The position numbers were made by a program, and so were the translations under genes. A stretch of DNA of 64,000 bases. Source: Legionella lansingensis (lineage in GTDB: Bacteria > Pseudomonadota > Gammaproteobacteria > Legionellales > Legionellaceae). Each line of letters begins with the position of its first letter. The first letter of the stretch is position 1. The notes beneath the pieces are model-generated. The model was not told the DNA's origin, did not search any database, and worked only from the letters and a program-made list of their open reading frames with translations. The stretch spans positions 2,291,001 to 2,355,000 of the forward strand of contig NZ_LT906451.1 of the NCBI RefSeq assembly GCF_900187355.1, given 5' to 3'. Shown one piece after another: positions 45,540 through 54,130 of this stretch.

Positions 45540-47474
45540 ATGATTTCATATAATACAAAAACGGCGCGACTGATGCTGTGGAAGCAACGGCTTAAGAACT
45601 TTAATGACACCGATAGAGAACCATTAAAAGCACACTTGTTGAGTTTGCTTTCCAACCCTAAGTATGATCCAGAAACACGCTGGCAGAATTTCAATACTGA
45701 ACGAGCCAAGCTTTTGGGCGAAGAGCACAACCAAGGCTGGAGTTGGACACCTCATTTTAATTGGCTTTGGACAATTCTCTATTATTTGTCATTTACCCTG
45801 ATTAAAATTAACCCGCAACCAGGATCAAGACTTCGCCAATTTCTAGCAGAAGAGCCAGAGATTGATATAAAAGAAGTAACACCGGACGCCACGACAAGCA
45901 TCAGTGATGAAGTCAATTTAACCGACGATGCATTCGAACATAGTCTGTTTTTTAAACCAGAGGAAGCATTAGCAGACCTTCACACTCGGATAGAGCGACT
46001 AAAAGCACCAAAATCAGAATATGATCCAAAAGAAATAGAGGTAGCTATTGAACGCCTGGACGCAATAAAATTAAGACTGGCGCCACAAGTTTATCGAGAC
46101 TATCTGGATACTCTATTTACACGTGCGCCCAGAGAATGTTTGAATCATTTTTATTCTGTCTATCTTGCCGATCTGAAGAGTCACCCATATGAACCCCATC
46201 AAGCTATCGAATACTATCTCATGGCTCGTACCCTACTCAACGTCTTCGTGTTAAGAGGGAAAAAAATAGATGACGTCGAAGAGATAAACCCTATTCTTTA
46301 TGATATCCAAAAATTAGTCATTCTATTAAGCTGGAAGACTAAAAAGGACAGCGATCCTTTGCTGGCTTTAGCTTCGGTTCCTAAAGAAACATCTGATGCA
46401 ATAGATGCAATTTATAGTGGAAAAACAAGCTCCTCTCAGAAAAAAACGAAGAGGCGTGATCAAGAAACCTCACTCAAGGATAAAATCCTTAAAGAACTGC
46501 AGGATAAAATGGGGGAAAAAAGATTTCAGTCTAAATCTCGTTCCTACGATTTTCCCCATCGAGTGCTTGCTGATATGTATGAGGAATTAAAGGTTGACAA
46601 CCATCCTCTTCTGATCCAATTTGTTCGCTTAGCTTGCGAAAACCTGTTATTTGCATACGTGCAAGGAAAAGGAGAAGGTACTTGGAAAGAAGGTTATATG
46701 AGTTATGACACCCTTCATTTTCTAGTTAAAAATATTCTTAACGCATGGCCCCAAAAATTTAATTTTTTCAATCAAGATAAAGGTGTTTTGCTGAATCCCT
46801 ACTCTCATGGATCTTCTTTTTTCGTTAACTACAGACTAGCAGAGAAAATAACTGCCGAAGTTCTACTTCAAGCGGCAGTGGTGCCCGCTTGGGGTTTGGA
46901 TGTGGCGCTTAAGTGCTGTAAGGAATACCTCAAGAATAAAGCACTGGAACCCCAGGAGTTAGACTGGATTCTGGCACGAGTCCGACACGTCTACCCCGAA
47001 CTTGTAGAGCCATTAAAATATATTTTTACTGAGGTCAAGATTCATGGTACTGAACAGTTAGCCGTCTGGGCCAAATCTACTCCAAGTAACTCTCAATCTG
47101 ATCAAATAATTAAAGCAATCGAAAACGCACTCGAAGAAGCTAAAAGTGCAGGGCTTAACGTTGAGAAACAATATAAAGCTTATCAGGAAGCGCTGCAGGA
47201 CTTTTATAATCTACTTAATCATTGTCAATTGAGCAACGAAGAGCTTACCGTTGCATCGAAAGAATTACTGCCCAAACTTAAACTTTGTATCAAAGATGAG
47301 CTCTATGCACAATGGAAAGACCAAATCAAAACCCTACAACGCGGTGCCATGAAGGAACAGCAACTTAATTCTTCTCATGTGCCCACATCGCAAGGCGGTA
47401 TATTTACACCTAAAGATAAACAACCAACTGGTGCTGATACTTCATCTCACTCCCAAGGACCGGAATACCATTGA
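45540..47474 (+). CDS. Large orphan protein adjacent to icm; candidate effector
   Basis: 644 residues with no signal peptide or membrane segment, Lys/Glu-rich and mostly helical-looking. It lacks recognised domains; the middle has a Ser/Lys-rich low-complexity stretch (GKTSSSQKKTKRRDQETSLK) and the C-terminus is polar and flexible (KDKQPTGADTSSHSQGPEYH). Composition, size and position beside the icmT-S end suit a Dot/Icm substrate, but no E-block as clear as that of the 1271-residue protein was found. Function unknown. Confidence 0.7.
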   Translation: MISYNTKTARLMLWKQRLKNFNDTDREPLKAHLLSLLSNPKYDPETRWQNFNTERAKLLGEEHNQGWSWTPHFNWLWTILYYLSFTLIKINPQPGSRLRQFLAEEPEIDIKEVTPDATTSISDEVNLTDDAFEHSLFFKPEEALADLHTRIERLKAPKSEYDPKEIEVAIERLDAIKLRLAPQVYRDYLDTLFTRAPRECLNHFYSVYLADLKSHPYEPHQAIEYYLMARTLLNVFVLRGKKIDDVEEINPILYDIQKLVILLSWKTKKDSDPLLALASVPKETSDAIDAIYSGKTSSSQKKTKRRDQETSLKDKILKELQDKMGEKRFQSKSRSYDFPHRVLADMYEELKVDNHPLLIQFVRLACENLLFAYVQGKGEGTWKEGYMSYDTLHFLVKNILNAWPQKFNFFNQDKGVLLNPYSHGSSFFVNYRLAEKITAEVLLQAAVVPAWGLDVALKCCKEYLKNKALEPQELDWILARVRHVYPELVEPLKYIFTEVKIHGTEQLAVWAKSTPSNSQSDQIIKAIENALEEAKSAGLNVEKQYKAYQEALQDFYNLLNHCQLSNEELTVASKELLPKLKLCIKDELYAQWKDQIKTLQRGAMKEQQLNSSHVPTSQGGIFTPKDKQPTGADTSSHSQGPEYH

Positions 47475-47592
47475 GGGTCTATGAAGCAAATAAAGATACT
47501 CACTTGTCTTTATCCCCACATCTCTAACGTAAACTTGCTCAAATAACCACTCTGTAATAAAGTGATAGCATGCCGCATCGATTTGATTTTTA

Positions 47593-48255
47593 ATGAGAGT
47601 ATTCTGCACAGCCTTGGCAATTATCGCCTTTATTGCTAGCGCCTTTCTTTTTCAGCAGAATGCGCCTTTTATTCTTGAGGGCATCAAAAACTTAGGATGG
47701 CTCGCTCCTGTGTTGTTCTTACTGTTGTATGCCATTGCTACTGTTCTCCTCTTACCTACCATGGTATTGACACTTGCCGGCGGTGCATTATTTGGTCCTG
47801 TGTATGGTATTTTTTTGAATTTGCTTGGAGCCTCTTTTGGAGCAGCTCTTGCTTTTTGTATTAGCAGGCATCTAGCCACTGATTGGTTTGCCACTAAAAG
47901 AGGACCTAAAATTAATAAACTTATCCAAGGTGTTGAAGAGAATGGCTGGCAATTTGTTGCATTATTACGTTTATTGCCCATCATTCCTTTCAATCTTGTC
48001 AATTACGGCTTAGGTTTAACAAAAATTAAATTTAGTCATTACATTATTACTACATTTATTTTTTTAACCCCTGCCGAGATCGTATATACCTATTGTGGGT
48101 ATGCAGGCATGGATGTCTTAACTCATCACACATCGTTGTACAGTTCAAGTCTTATTATTTTACTTCTTTTGGCTGTCGTTATTTTTGCAATTAAACTCGC
48201 ACGATATTACCAACATCGTCGCAAAACCACCGATTACAATAGAGAGCGTCCCTAG
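47593..48255 (+). CDS. TVP38/TMEM64 (DedA-like, VTT) membrane protein
   Basis: 220 residues, with about five membrane helices. The VTT-domain core is present: LTLAGGALFGPVYGIFLNLL, ASFGAALAFCISRHLATDW and RLLPIIPFNLVNYGLGLTKI. Members act in membrane lipid scrambling or transport and envelope homeostasis. The gene converges with pabC, their stop codons overlapping by four bases. Confidence 0.88.
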   Translation: MRVFCTALAIIAFIASAFLFQQNAPFILEGIKNLGWLAPVLFLLLYAIATVLLLPTMVLTLAGGALFGPVYGIFLNLLGASFGAALAFCISRHLATDWFATKRGPKINKLIQGVEENGWQFVALLRLLPIIPFNLVNYGLGLTKIKFSHYIITTFIFLTPAEIVYTYCGYAGMDVLTHHTSLYSSSLIILLLLAVVIFAIKLARYYQHRRKTTDYNRERP

Positions 48256-49067
48256 CTATCTTTTGACAATAAATCTTGCAATAGCGTAATTAGGGGATGG
48301 TTAGTCACGAAAGACACATCATCAAGTGTCGCAACGAGGCGGATACCTTGTAACGTATTTGTAATGAAGATCGCATCGCTTTTTATCAGGGTAGCTCTGT
48401 CTAATTCACCCTCACAATGAGCAATACCATTGGACTTACATAAGGCTAATAGACGCTGGCGAATTATACCTGCCAGTATCCCGCTTTTAAGCCCTGGGGT
48501 ATATAATTGATTATCTTTAATCATAAACAGATTAGCCACGGATGTTTCTGTTGCATGCTGTCTTAGATTAAAAAATAAAACGTCATCTGCCTCTGCATGT
48601 TCGGCCTGTCGCCGTGCCATGATAGCCTCTAGATAATTAATGGATTTAATTTGATAAATTGGATTGTTACCATCTCGCAGCCAAGGCGCACTGATAAGCT
48701 TGAGTGGTCGGGGATTTTTAACATAGTTAAAAGCATCAAAGACCAACCGTGCTTCTTTACTTTTTTGGAGTAGTCCTCTGGGTGCGCTGCCACTGCTTAA
48801 TAAGACCTTTATACCCCCATTTTGCATGGCGTTTATCTTGATACACTGCAACAGTTTCCTTAGCCATGTATCAAAAGACAGATCAAAAGGGATGTCTAAA
48901 AATGAAGCAGAATTTTGCAGACGCTGCCAATGGAGCTTTGGGTAACATGGTTTTCCGTTTGCGACACGTAGGGTCTCAAAAAGTCCCTCCCCCAAAAAAA
49001 TACGATCTTCCAAGGGAAAAGGAGCTAGCCCATTTTTATTCATAAAAATGAGCATAGTCATGAACAT
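48252..49067 (-). CDS. pabC: Aminodeoxychorismate lyase-like class IV aminotransferase (PabC)
   Basis: 271 residues of PLP fold type IV. Signature elements are RIFLGEGLFETLRVANGKP at the start, PLKLIS..PIYQIKSINYLEAIMARRQAE with the PLP Lys (KSINYLE, about residue 145), and ATETSVANLFMIKDN. PabC releases p-aminobenzoate and pyruvate for folate. D-amino-acid and branched-chain aminotransferases share the fold, so activity is inferred from similarity and length. Its ATG overlaps the stop of the 59-residue gene (TAATG), which fixes the start. Confidence 0.82.
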   Translation of the reverse strand: MFMTMLIFMNKNGLAPFPLEDRIFLGEGLFETLRVANGKPCYPKLHWQRLQNSASFLDIPFDLSFDTWLRKLLQCIKINAMQNGGIKVLLSSGSAPRGLLQKSKEARLVFDAFNYVKNPRPLKLISAPWLRDGNNPIYQIKSINYLEAIMARRQAEHAEADDVLFFNLRQHATETSVANLFMIKDNQLYTPGLKSGILAGIIRQRLLALCKSNGIAHCEGELDRATLIKSDAIFITNTLQGIRLVATLDDVSFVTNHPLITLLQDLLSKDS

Positions 49068-49246
49068 TAATAGTCGACAAAATCATCAAGTTCATCGCGG
49101 AGGCGCTTTTCTTCTAACATGTTTTCAAGGCGTCTACGCGCATCCAACGTTGAGCCTTCCTGTGGATCAGCGTTAATTAGTTCATCTTCAGGATTCGCAA
49201 AGGCATCTACTTCGTCTAAATCATCGTCATCAAACATATCACTCAT
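49067..49246 (-). CDS. Small acidic protein coupled to pabC (PA3496-like)
   Basis: 59 residues, strongly acidic at the N-terminus (MSDMFDDDDLDEVDAFANPE) with a charged helix near the C-terminus (LDARRRLENMLEEKRLRDEL) and the ending DDFVDY. This combination of an acidic start, an ARRRLE helix and a (D)DF-Y tail is typical of short gammaproteobacterial proteins of the PA3496 type, linked to envelope integrity. It lies directly upstream of pabC with a one-base overlap. Confidence 0.75.
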   Translation of the reverse strand: MSDMFDDDDLDEVDAFANPEDELINADPQEGSTLDARRRLENMLEEKRLRDELDDFVDY

Positions 49247-49564
49247 GCCATTCTCTCTAAAGTTTTACTTAGTTATCCGCTTTACCGAGACTGTTCATTA
49301 ATCAGTGTCATTCCCGCGTAGGCGGGAATCCATTCTGGATTAGCACACGGCTTTAATCTGCAGATCCCCGTCTACGCGGGGATAACACAGTTTGGTAAAC
49401 ACTCTCGCTTTATCAGCTCTAGTAAAATTCGAAAGCTATATACCCTATTTTTATTATTATGACTAGACTTTTTAAAAAATTTCTTTCACAAGCGCCTGAC
49501 TTGCACTAGTATTTAGGGACGTTCCCTAGTTTGCGTAGTAACAGAGAAAAAGAGATATTACAAC
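49247..49564. other. Non-coding stretch before the 5-FTHF cyclo-ligase gene
   Basis: 318 bases holding the extragenic palindrome at 49286-49407 and a small palindrome TAGGGACGTTCCCTA at 49514-49528, in the promoter region of the next gene. I looked for a 6S RNA, which often precedes ygfA, and did not recognise one. Confidence 0.5.
49286..49407. repeat. Complete 'gtcattcccg' extragenic palindromic element
   Basis: Outer ends cgagactgttcattaa and (inverted) cgagagtgtttaccaaa are related; inside, gtgtcattcccgcgtaggcg, ggaatcca and the mirrored gatccccgtctacgcgggga form a long hairpin. It is the fullest copy of the family in this window (others at 5656, 10314 and 50614). Confidence 0.8.
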
Positions 49565-50137
49565 ATGGCTGATCGCTTTAAAGATGCTTTAAGACGTAGT
49601 TGTCGAGGAATACGCGAAAAACTCTCCCCCGCCTACCAACGAATGGCCTCTACTCAAGTTTGCACACACATTCGCAAATTGGATCAATATCGCTATGCAA
49701 AACGGATTGCACTTTATAAAGCTGTTGCAGGTGAAATTAATTTAAATAACTTATGGGATTCCGCCCCCTTACAAGGAAAGTATTGTTATTTCCCGGCGCT
49801 TAATAAGGATAAAACCCTCTCTTTTTTACCTGCCACTCCTGCCACTCCTTTTATTGAAAATCGTTATAGCATACCGGAGCCCGATGTAAGCATTGAAGAA
49901 GCTGTTCCCCCTGGCAAACTGGATATTATTTTTGTGCCATTAGTTGCTTTCGATGAAAAATGCACTCGTTTAGGGGTAGGAGCGGGATATTATGATATGA
50001 CCTTGGCCAATGAAAAACATCCCATGCTCATTGGCGTTGCTTACGAATTTCAACGACAACCTTTTATCGAGCGACACCCGTGGGATGTCCCGCTAACCGC
50101 TGTGGTTACCCCACGTGCAATCTATTGGAGTAAATAA
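49565..50137 (+). CDS. ygfA: 5-formyltetrahydrofolate cyclo-ligase
   Basis: 190 residues. It converts 5-formyl-THF to 5,10-methenyl-THF using ATP. The conserved core is visible: FVPLVAFDEKCTRLGVGAGY followed by YDMTL, plus LFPAL-like YCYFPALNKDKTL. Its stop overlaps the start of the EVE-domain gene (TAATG). An Arg/Lys-rich N-terminus (RFKDALRRSCRGIREKL) is typical of the family. Confidence 0.92.
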   Translation: MADRFKDALRRSCRGIREKLSPAYQRMASTQVCTHIRKLDQYRYAKRIALYKAVAGEINLNNLWDSAPLQGKYCYFPALNKDKTLSFLPATPATPFIENRYSIPEPDVSIEEAVPPGKLDIIFVPLVAFDEKCTRLGVGAGYYDMTLANEKHPMLIGVAYEFQRQPFIERHPWDVPLTAVVTPRAIYWSK

Positions 50138-50601
50138 TGACCCATTATTGGTTAATGAAATCAGAGCCTGATTGTTTTAGTATTGATGATCTTATAAATG
50201 CCCCCAATCAAACGACTCATTGGGATGGGGTACGTAATTATCAGGCCCGTAACTTTATGCGCGATCAAATGACCATTGGAGACAAAATATTTTTTTATCA
50301 TTCCAATTGCAATCCACCTGGTATTATCGGGATCGCAGAAGTAACGAGTAAGGCTTATCCGGATCATACGGCCTTTGACCCCGAAAGCGAACATCCCGAT
50401 CCCAAAAGCAACCTGGATAATCCACGTTGGTATATGGTTGATATCCGGTTTAAGGAAAAATTCAAGCATTTAATTTCTTTAGAGCAATTAAGACAATACC
50501 CTGAGCTTGAGAAAATGGCCTTGCTTCGTAAAGGTAACCGGTTATCAGTTTTACCTGTGAGCGCAGGCGAGTGGGATTTTATTGTTAATCATTTAAAATA
50601 A
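50137..50601 (+). CDS. EVE-domain protein (YTH/PUA-like)
   Basis: 154 residues. The EVE domain is complete: HYWLMKSEPDCFSIDDL, DGVRNYQARNFMRDQMTIGD, KIFFYHSNCNPPGIIGIAEV, DPRW-type NPRWYMVDIRF and the C-terminal LRKGNRLSVLPVSAGEWDFI. EVE domains bind modified bases in DNA or RNA. Translationally coupled to the cyclo-ligase gene, an arrangement common in gammaproteobacteria. Confidence 0.92.
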   Translation: MTHYWLMKSEPDCFSIDDLINAPNQTTHWDGVRNYQARNFMRDQMTIGDKIFFYHSNCNPPGIIGIAEVTSKAYPDHTAFDPESEHPDPKSNLDNPRWYMVDIRFKEKFKHLISLEQLRQYPELEKMALLRKGNRLSVLPVSAGEWDFIVNHLK

Positions 50602-50613
50602 CAGCATTCTGGA

Positions 50614-50691
50614 GGGCTGTCCACTGAACTGTGTCATTCCCGCGTAGGCGGGAATCCAGTCGGGTATGACACGGTTTTGGTAAACACTCTT
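50614..50691. repeat. Shorter 'gtcattcccg' extragenic palindrome
   Basis: gtgtcattcccgcgtaggcg/ggaatccag followed by ggtatgacacgg and ttttggtaaacactct, matching the outer parts of the element at 49286-49407 but lacking its middle. Lies between two convergent genes (EVE protein and PII). Confidence 0.75.
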
Positions 50692-50704
50692 GCATTCTGT
50701 CGCC

Positions 50705-51043
50705 TCAAAGCGCATCATCCCCCACCTCACCTGTTCTTATACGTACGACCTGTTCAAGTTCATAAACAAAAATCTTGCCATCACCAATCTTCCCTGTATA
50801 AGCCGCCTTACAAATAGCATCAATGGCAGCCTCAATCATGTTATCAGGTAAAGCCAGTTCGATTTTAATCTTTGGTAAAAAATCCACAACATATTCGGCA
50901 CCGCGATAGAGTTCTGTATGTCCCTTCTGACGACCAAAACCGCGAGTTTCGGAAATTGTTATTCCAGGCACCCCAATTTCCATCAAGGCCTCGTGCACAT
51001 CATCAAGTTTAAATGGCTTGATAATTGCTGTAAGCATCTTCAT
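50705..51043 (-). CDS. glnB: Nitrogen regulatory protein PII (GlnB/GlnK)
   Basis: 112 residues, the exact PII length, from the ATG at 51043 with GAGGA upstream (gaggaaaactATG); a longer frame upstream was rejected. The N-terminus MKMLTAIIKPFKLDDVHEAL, the T-loop with the uridylylated Tyr (TELYRGAEYVVDFLPK) and the C-terminal DGKIFVYELEQVVRIRTGE are all canonical. It senses 2-oxoglutarate and ATP/ADP and controls glutamine synthetase or ammonium uptake. GlnB versus GlnK cannot be decided; no amtB is adjacent. Confidence 0.93.
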   Translation of the reverse strand: MKMLTAIIKPFKLDDVHEALMEIGVPGITISETRGFGRQKGHTELYRGAEYVVDFLPKIKIELALPDNMIEAAIDAICKAAYTGKIGDGKIFVYELEQVVRIRTGEVGDDAL

Positions 51044-51136
51044 AGTTTTCCTCATAATAACGTCGATTAACACATGACTACCAGCCCTAACTTTTGTTAG
51101 ACTGATGTATCATGAATAAACACGCAGGAGATTTGC

Positions 51137-51388
51137 ATGTTTGATACAAAACATTTTGACGATTTAGCTAAAAAGCTCTTTGCCACCTTACCTACAAGTC
51201 TACAAAACTTTGAAAATGAGATTCAACAAAAATTCAAGGATGTCCTTCAAGCCACTTTTGCACGCTTAGATCTAGTAACAAGAGAAGAATTTGATGTGCA
51301 AACCAAAGTATTAGCGCGCACGCGCGAGAAATTGGACGACTTACAAGCACAAATTGAAAAATTGCTAGCTAAGAAGCAAGATAAATAA
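51137..51388 (+). CDS. ubiK: Ubiquinone biosynthesis accessory factor UbiK (YqiC/BMFP)
   Basis: 83 residues, with an amphipathic N-terminal part (LAKKLFATLPTSLQNFENEI) and a C-terminal coiled coil (EFDVQTKVLARTREKLDDLQ) that trimerises, as in the BMFP family. UbiK assists the Ubi complex in aerobic ubiquinone synthesis and helps UbiJ. The segment LDLVTREEFDVQ is a family hallmark. Confidence 0.9.
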   Translation: MFDTKHFDDLAKKLFATLPTSLQNFENEIQQKFKDVLQATFARLDLVTREEFDVQTKVLARTREKLDDLQAQIEKLLAKKQDK

Positions 51389-51433
51389 AATTTACTGGTT
51401 AACTTAAAGAAAAAGAGTAAAATAGCCTGGCTA

Positions 51434-51541
51434 CTCGATCTTCAAGTTTTTATTGCTTGACTTCTTAGAACATCGAATTACCGTGGTCAAGCCACGGTAA
51501 TTCGGTTTTGATTTGTCAAATTAAAAAACTTGAAGATCGAG
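51434..51541. repeat. Short MITE-like element with ctcgatcttcaag termini upstream of comM
   Basis: 108 bp. Ends ctcgatcttcaagttttt and its inverse aaaaacttgaagatcgag are an 18-bp perfect inverted repeat. The centre is gaattaccgtggtcaagcc/acggtaattc, a single palindrome unlike the doubled one at 21108-21260. It lies 36 bases before the comM start, so it occupies the comM leader or promoter. No clear target duplication. Confidence 0.85.
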
Positions 51542-51577
51542 TGGTTAGCAAATAGTCCAGCTTATCAGGAAGATAAA

Positions 51578-53089
51578 ATGAATCTCGCTTTTAGCAAAAC
51601 GCGGAGTGCTGTAGGTATTCATGCGCAACCTGTTTCCGTAGAGGTACATCTATCTAATGGCTTACCCGGTTTTACCATCGTAGGTCTTGCTGAAACTGCG
51701 GTTAAAGAAAGTAAAGATCGTGTACGTAGTGCTATTATTAACAGCCAATTTGAATTCCCCTGTCGCAAAATCACTGTAAATTTAGCTCCTGCGGATCTGC
51801 CAAAATCAGGCAGTGGGTTTGATCTACCAATAGCCATCGGCATACTCGCTGCCTCCGGACAACTACCGCAACATAAATTATGTGATCATGAATTTGTTGG
51901 TGAATTAGCCTTAAGTGGGGATTTACGAGGGGTATCAGCGATTATTCCTGTTGTGCTGGCTGCTCATCGTGATCACCAACAGCTTATCATCGCCGTTGCC
52001 AATGCTAAAGAGGCAGCAATTGCGGGCTATGAAGGCGTCTATACAGCGAACAATTTACGTGAAGTTTGCAGTTATTTATGTCAAGACATGGCCTTACAGC
52101 CACTGCCAGATCGTCCCGAAATCTTAAACGTGGATTGCAAACTGGATTGGTCAGATATTAAAGGACAGCAGCACGCAAAGCATGCTATGGAAATCGCAGC
52201 TTGTGGCGGCCATAGCATTTTGTTAAGTGGTCCTCCCGGAAGTGGTAAAACGATGTTGGCTAAGCGCTTCAGCACTATCCTTCCTGAGCTAACCGAGATC
52301 CAAGCCCTTGAATGCGCTGCAATAAACTCCATACGTGGATCACACCCAGATTTCAATACCTGGCGCCATCCACCTTTTCGCTCCCCACATCATACTGCAT
52401 CACCAATCGCCCTTGTGGGTGGTGGTAATCCTCCTAAACCAGGAGAAATTTCCTTAGCCCATCATGGCGTGCTATTTCTTGATGAGTTACCTGAGTTTTC
52501 TAAACAGGTCTTGGAAACGCTGCGTCAACCTCTGGAGTCAGGCAATATCTGTATTTCGCGAGCAGCCAGCCAAGTAGAATTCCCAGCCCAATTCCAACTG
52601 ATTGCAGCAATGAACCCCTGTCCTTGTGGTCAGTGGGGGAATCCACACGCGAATTGTTTATGTACACCTGAGCGCATTACTCGTTATTTAGCGAAGTTAT
52701 CAGCCCCACTATTAGATAGGATTGATATACAAATCAATATACAACCCTTACTACAGGAAGATTTAATTAAACCGGATTACACTGTTGTAGAAGAAAGCAA
52801 AAAATTGCGCCAACGGGTGGCTTTGATACGCGAAATACAACTGGAACGCCAACAATGCCTGAATGCTCACTTAAGTGGAAGAGATTGTGAACTTTATTGT
52901 GATTTAGGACAGAACGAACAAGCATTTTTAGCTGAAGCCATGAACCGCTTAAAGCTCTCTGCCCGAGGATACCATCGCTTATTGAAAGTAGCGCGCACCA
53001 TTGCCGATATGAAAGAACACAAAAACGTAGAGCTGCAGACGCTTCAGTCTGCTTTGTCTTTTAGACAAATGCTACAGATGCCCAAATGA
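51578..53089 (+). CDS. comM: ComM/YifB-family Mg-chelatase-like AAA+ ATPase
   Basis: 503 residues from the ATG at 51578 (AGGA upstream); a TTG 48 bases earlier lies inside the MITE and was rejected. An N-terminal Lon-protease-like domain (GLPGFTIVGLAETAVKESKD, LAPADLPKSGSGFDLPIAIG, EFVGELALSGDLRGV) precedes the AAA+ domain with Walker A LSGPPGSGKTMLAKR and Walker B GVLFLDELPEF, and a Cys-rich stretch (AAMNPCPCGQWGN). ComM is a hexameric helicase promoting branch migration during natural transformation, relevant because Legionella is competent. Confidence 0.93.
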   Translation: MNLAFSKTRSAVGIHAQPVSVEVHLSNGLPGFTIVGLAETAVKESKDRVRSAIINSQFEFPCRKITVNLAPADLPKSGSGFDLPIAIGILAASGQLPQHKLCDHEFVGELALSGDLRGVSAIIPVVLAAHRDHQQLIIAVANAKEAAIAGYEGVYTANNLREVCSYLCQDMALQPLPDRPEILNVDCKLDWSDIKGQQHAKHAMEIAACGGHSILLSGPPGSGKTMLAKRFSTILPELTEIQALECAAINSIRGSHPDFNTWRHPPFRSPHHTASPIALVGGGNPPKPGEISLAHHGVLFLDELPEFSKQVLETLRQPLESGNICISRAASQVEFPAQFQLIAAMNPCPCGQWGNPHANCLCTPERITRYLAKLSAPLLDRIDIQINIQPLLQEDLIKPDYTVVEESKKLRQRVALIREIQLERQQCLNAHLSGRDCELYCDLGQNEQAFLAEAMNRLKLSARGYHRLLKVARTIADMKEHKNVELQTLQSALSFRQMLQMPK

Positions 53090-53138
53090 CAAGCCACTAT
53101 TATTGAGATAGAAGACCTCAAAGATGGGAGCGAATCAT

Positions 53139-53858
53139 CTAAAACGCACAATCAGTAGGCATCACTACAAGATCTCTAATGCAGATCCTTTGGGGCAACT
53201 TCCAGCAGAACATAATTATTTCAGCTAACTCCTCAGGCATAATAAACGTGGGATTGCCCAGCATCTCACAGTAATTTTCAAAGCTAATGCCCATATTGGC
53301 ATGGATGTTCGTTTTTATTAAGCCAGGCGCAATATTCATAATTCGGACATTATTTTTTGCTTCTGCCATTTGCAAACTCTCACTTAGTGAGCGAACGGCA
53401 TGCTTAGATGCATGATAGCCTACTCCTAATGGGGCTGGCTTTCGGTCACCAATAGAACTGATATTGATAATCGTACCCGACTTCCTATGAGACATATCGG
53501 GCAAGACAATTTTAATGCCGTTAATAACCCCGTTGATCAGCACCTCAATTTCATAATGTATTTTGTCTATTGGAATATCCCTGAACTCCCCTACATTAAG
53601 AAGACCGGCATTATTGATCAAACACTCCGTTTTACCATGGATTTTTTCAGCAGCGCGGACAGCAGCTTCAAATTGGGAGTAATCCGTGACATCCAGTTTG
53701 GCATAAATAATTTCATGATTTTTTAATTCAGGCAGTGGTTCAATATGGCGGCTAATCAAGAGGCAAGGATAACCCTCCTCAGCAAATTGTTTCGCTAGCG
53801 CGCGACCTATTCCTTCACTAGCGCCAGTAATCACTACCAGAGGTTTTTTAGCATGCAT
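53139..53858 (-). CDS. Short-chain dehydrogenase/reductase
   Basis: 239 residues when started at the ATG at 53858 (MHAKKPLVVITGASEGIGRA). The open frame continues 70 codons upstream into a repeat element, so that extension is not real gene. The SDR features are the TGASEGIG cofactor loop, the catalytic Ser (IINISSIGDRKP), and YHASKH with Tyr and Lys. It probably uses NAD(P)H; substrate unknown. Confidence 0.88.
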   Translation of the reverse strand: MHAKKPLVVITGASEGIGRALAKQFAEEGYPCLLISRHIEPLPELKNHEIIYAKLDVTDYSQFEAAVRAAEKIHGKTECLINNAGLLNVGEFRDIPIDKIHYEIEVLINGVINGIKIVLPDMSHRKSGTIINISSIGDRKPAPLGVGYHASKHAVRSLSESLQMAEAKNNVRIMNIAPGLIKTNIHANMGISFENYCEMLGNPTFIMPEELAEIIMFCWKLPQRICIRDLVVMPTDCAF

Positions 53859-53895
53859 TCCTTGTGGTTCCTTACTAAATTTCCTTGCACTACTA

Positions 53896-54084
53896 CAGTG
53901 ACGCCTAATTTTGACAGATAAAAAAAGGTTTCTTTTTAATCGTTCCTCAAAGGGAATGCCTTGTCTCGGGGGCCTGTCGCTGCAGGTATCCCACCGTGCT
54001 CGCAGGCTACGCGCGGTAGGAGCCATCCTTTTCCGCCCCACCCCTCGTTTAAGATCATTATCTGTCAAAATTAGGCGGTCACTG
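53896..54084. repeat. MITE-like element upstream of the SDR gene
   Basis: 189 bp. Terminal inverted repeats of about 26 bp: cagtgacgcctaattttgac/agata at the left and tatctgtcaaaattaggcgg/tcactg at the right. Its centre reads tatcccaccgtgctcgcagg/ctacgcgcggtaggagcc, related to a stretch at 56106-56162. It supplies a spurious 5' extension to the SDR frame. Confidence 0.85.
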
Positions 54085-54130
54085 TAAACCTTCCCAAATC
54101 CTTATAGCCCAAAATGCTAGCTAATAACAA

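Noticed and set aside
49247..49564. 6S RNA before ygfA
   Set aside because: The region is occupied by an extragenic palindrome and shows no 6S-like closed-bubble sequence that I can recognise.
51530..51577. Upstream TTG start for comM
   Set aside because: It lies inside the MITE; the ATG at 51578 has a ribosome-binding site and family-like N-terminus.
53859..54068. 70-residue N-terminal extension of the SDR
   Set aside because: It is encoded by a TIR-bounded repeat; the Rossmann fold begins at MHAKKP.
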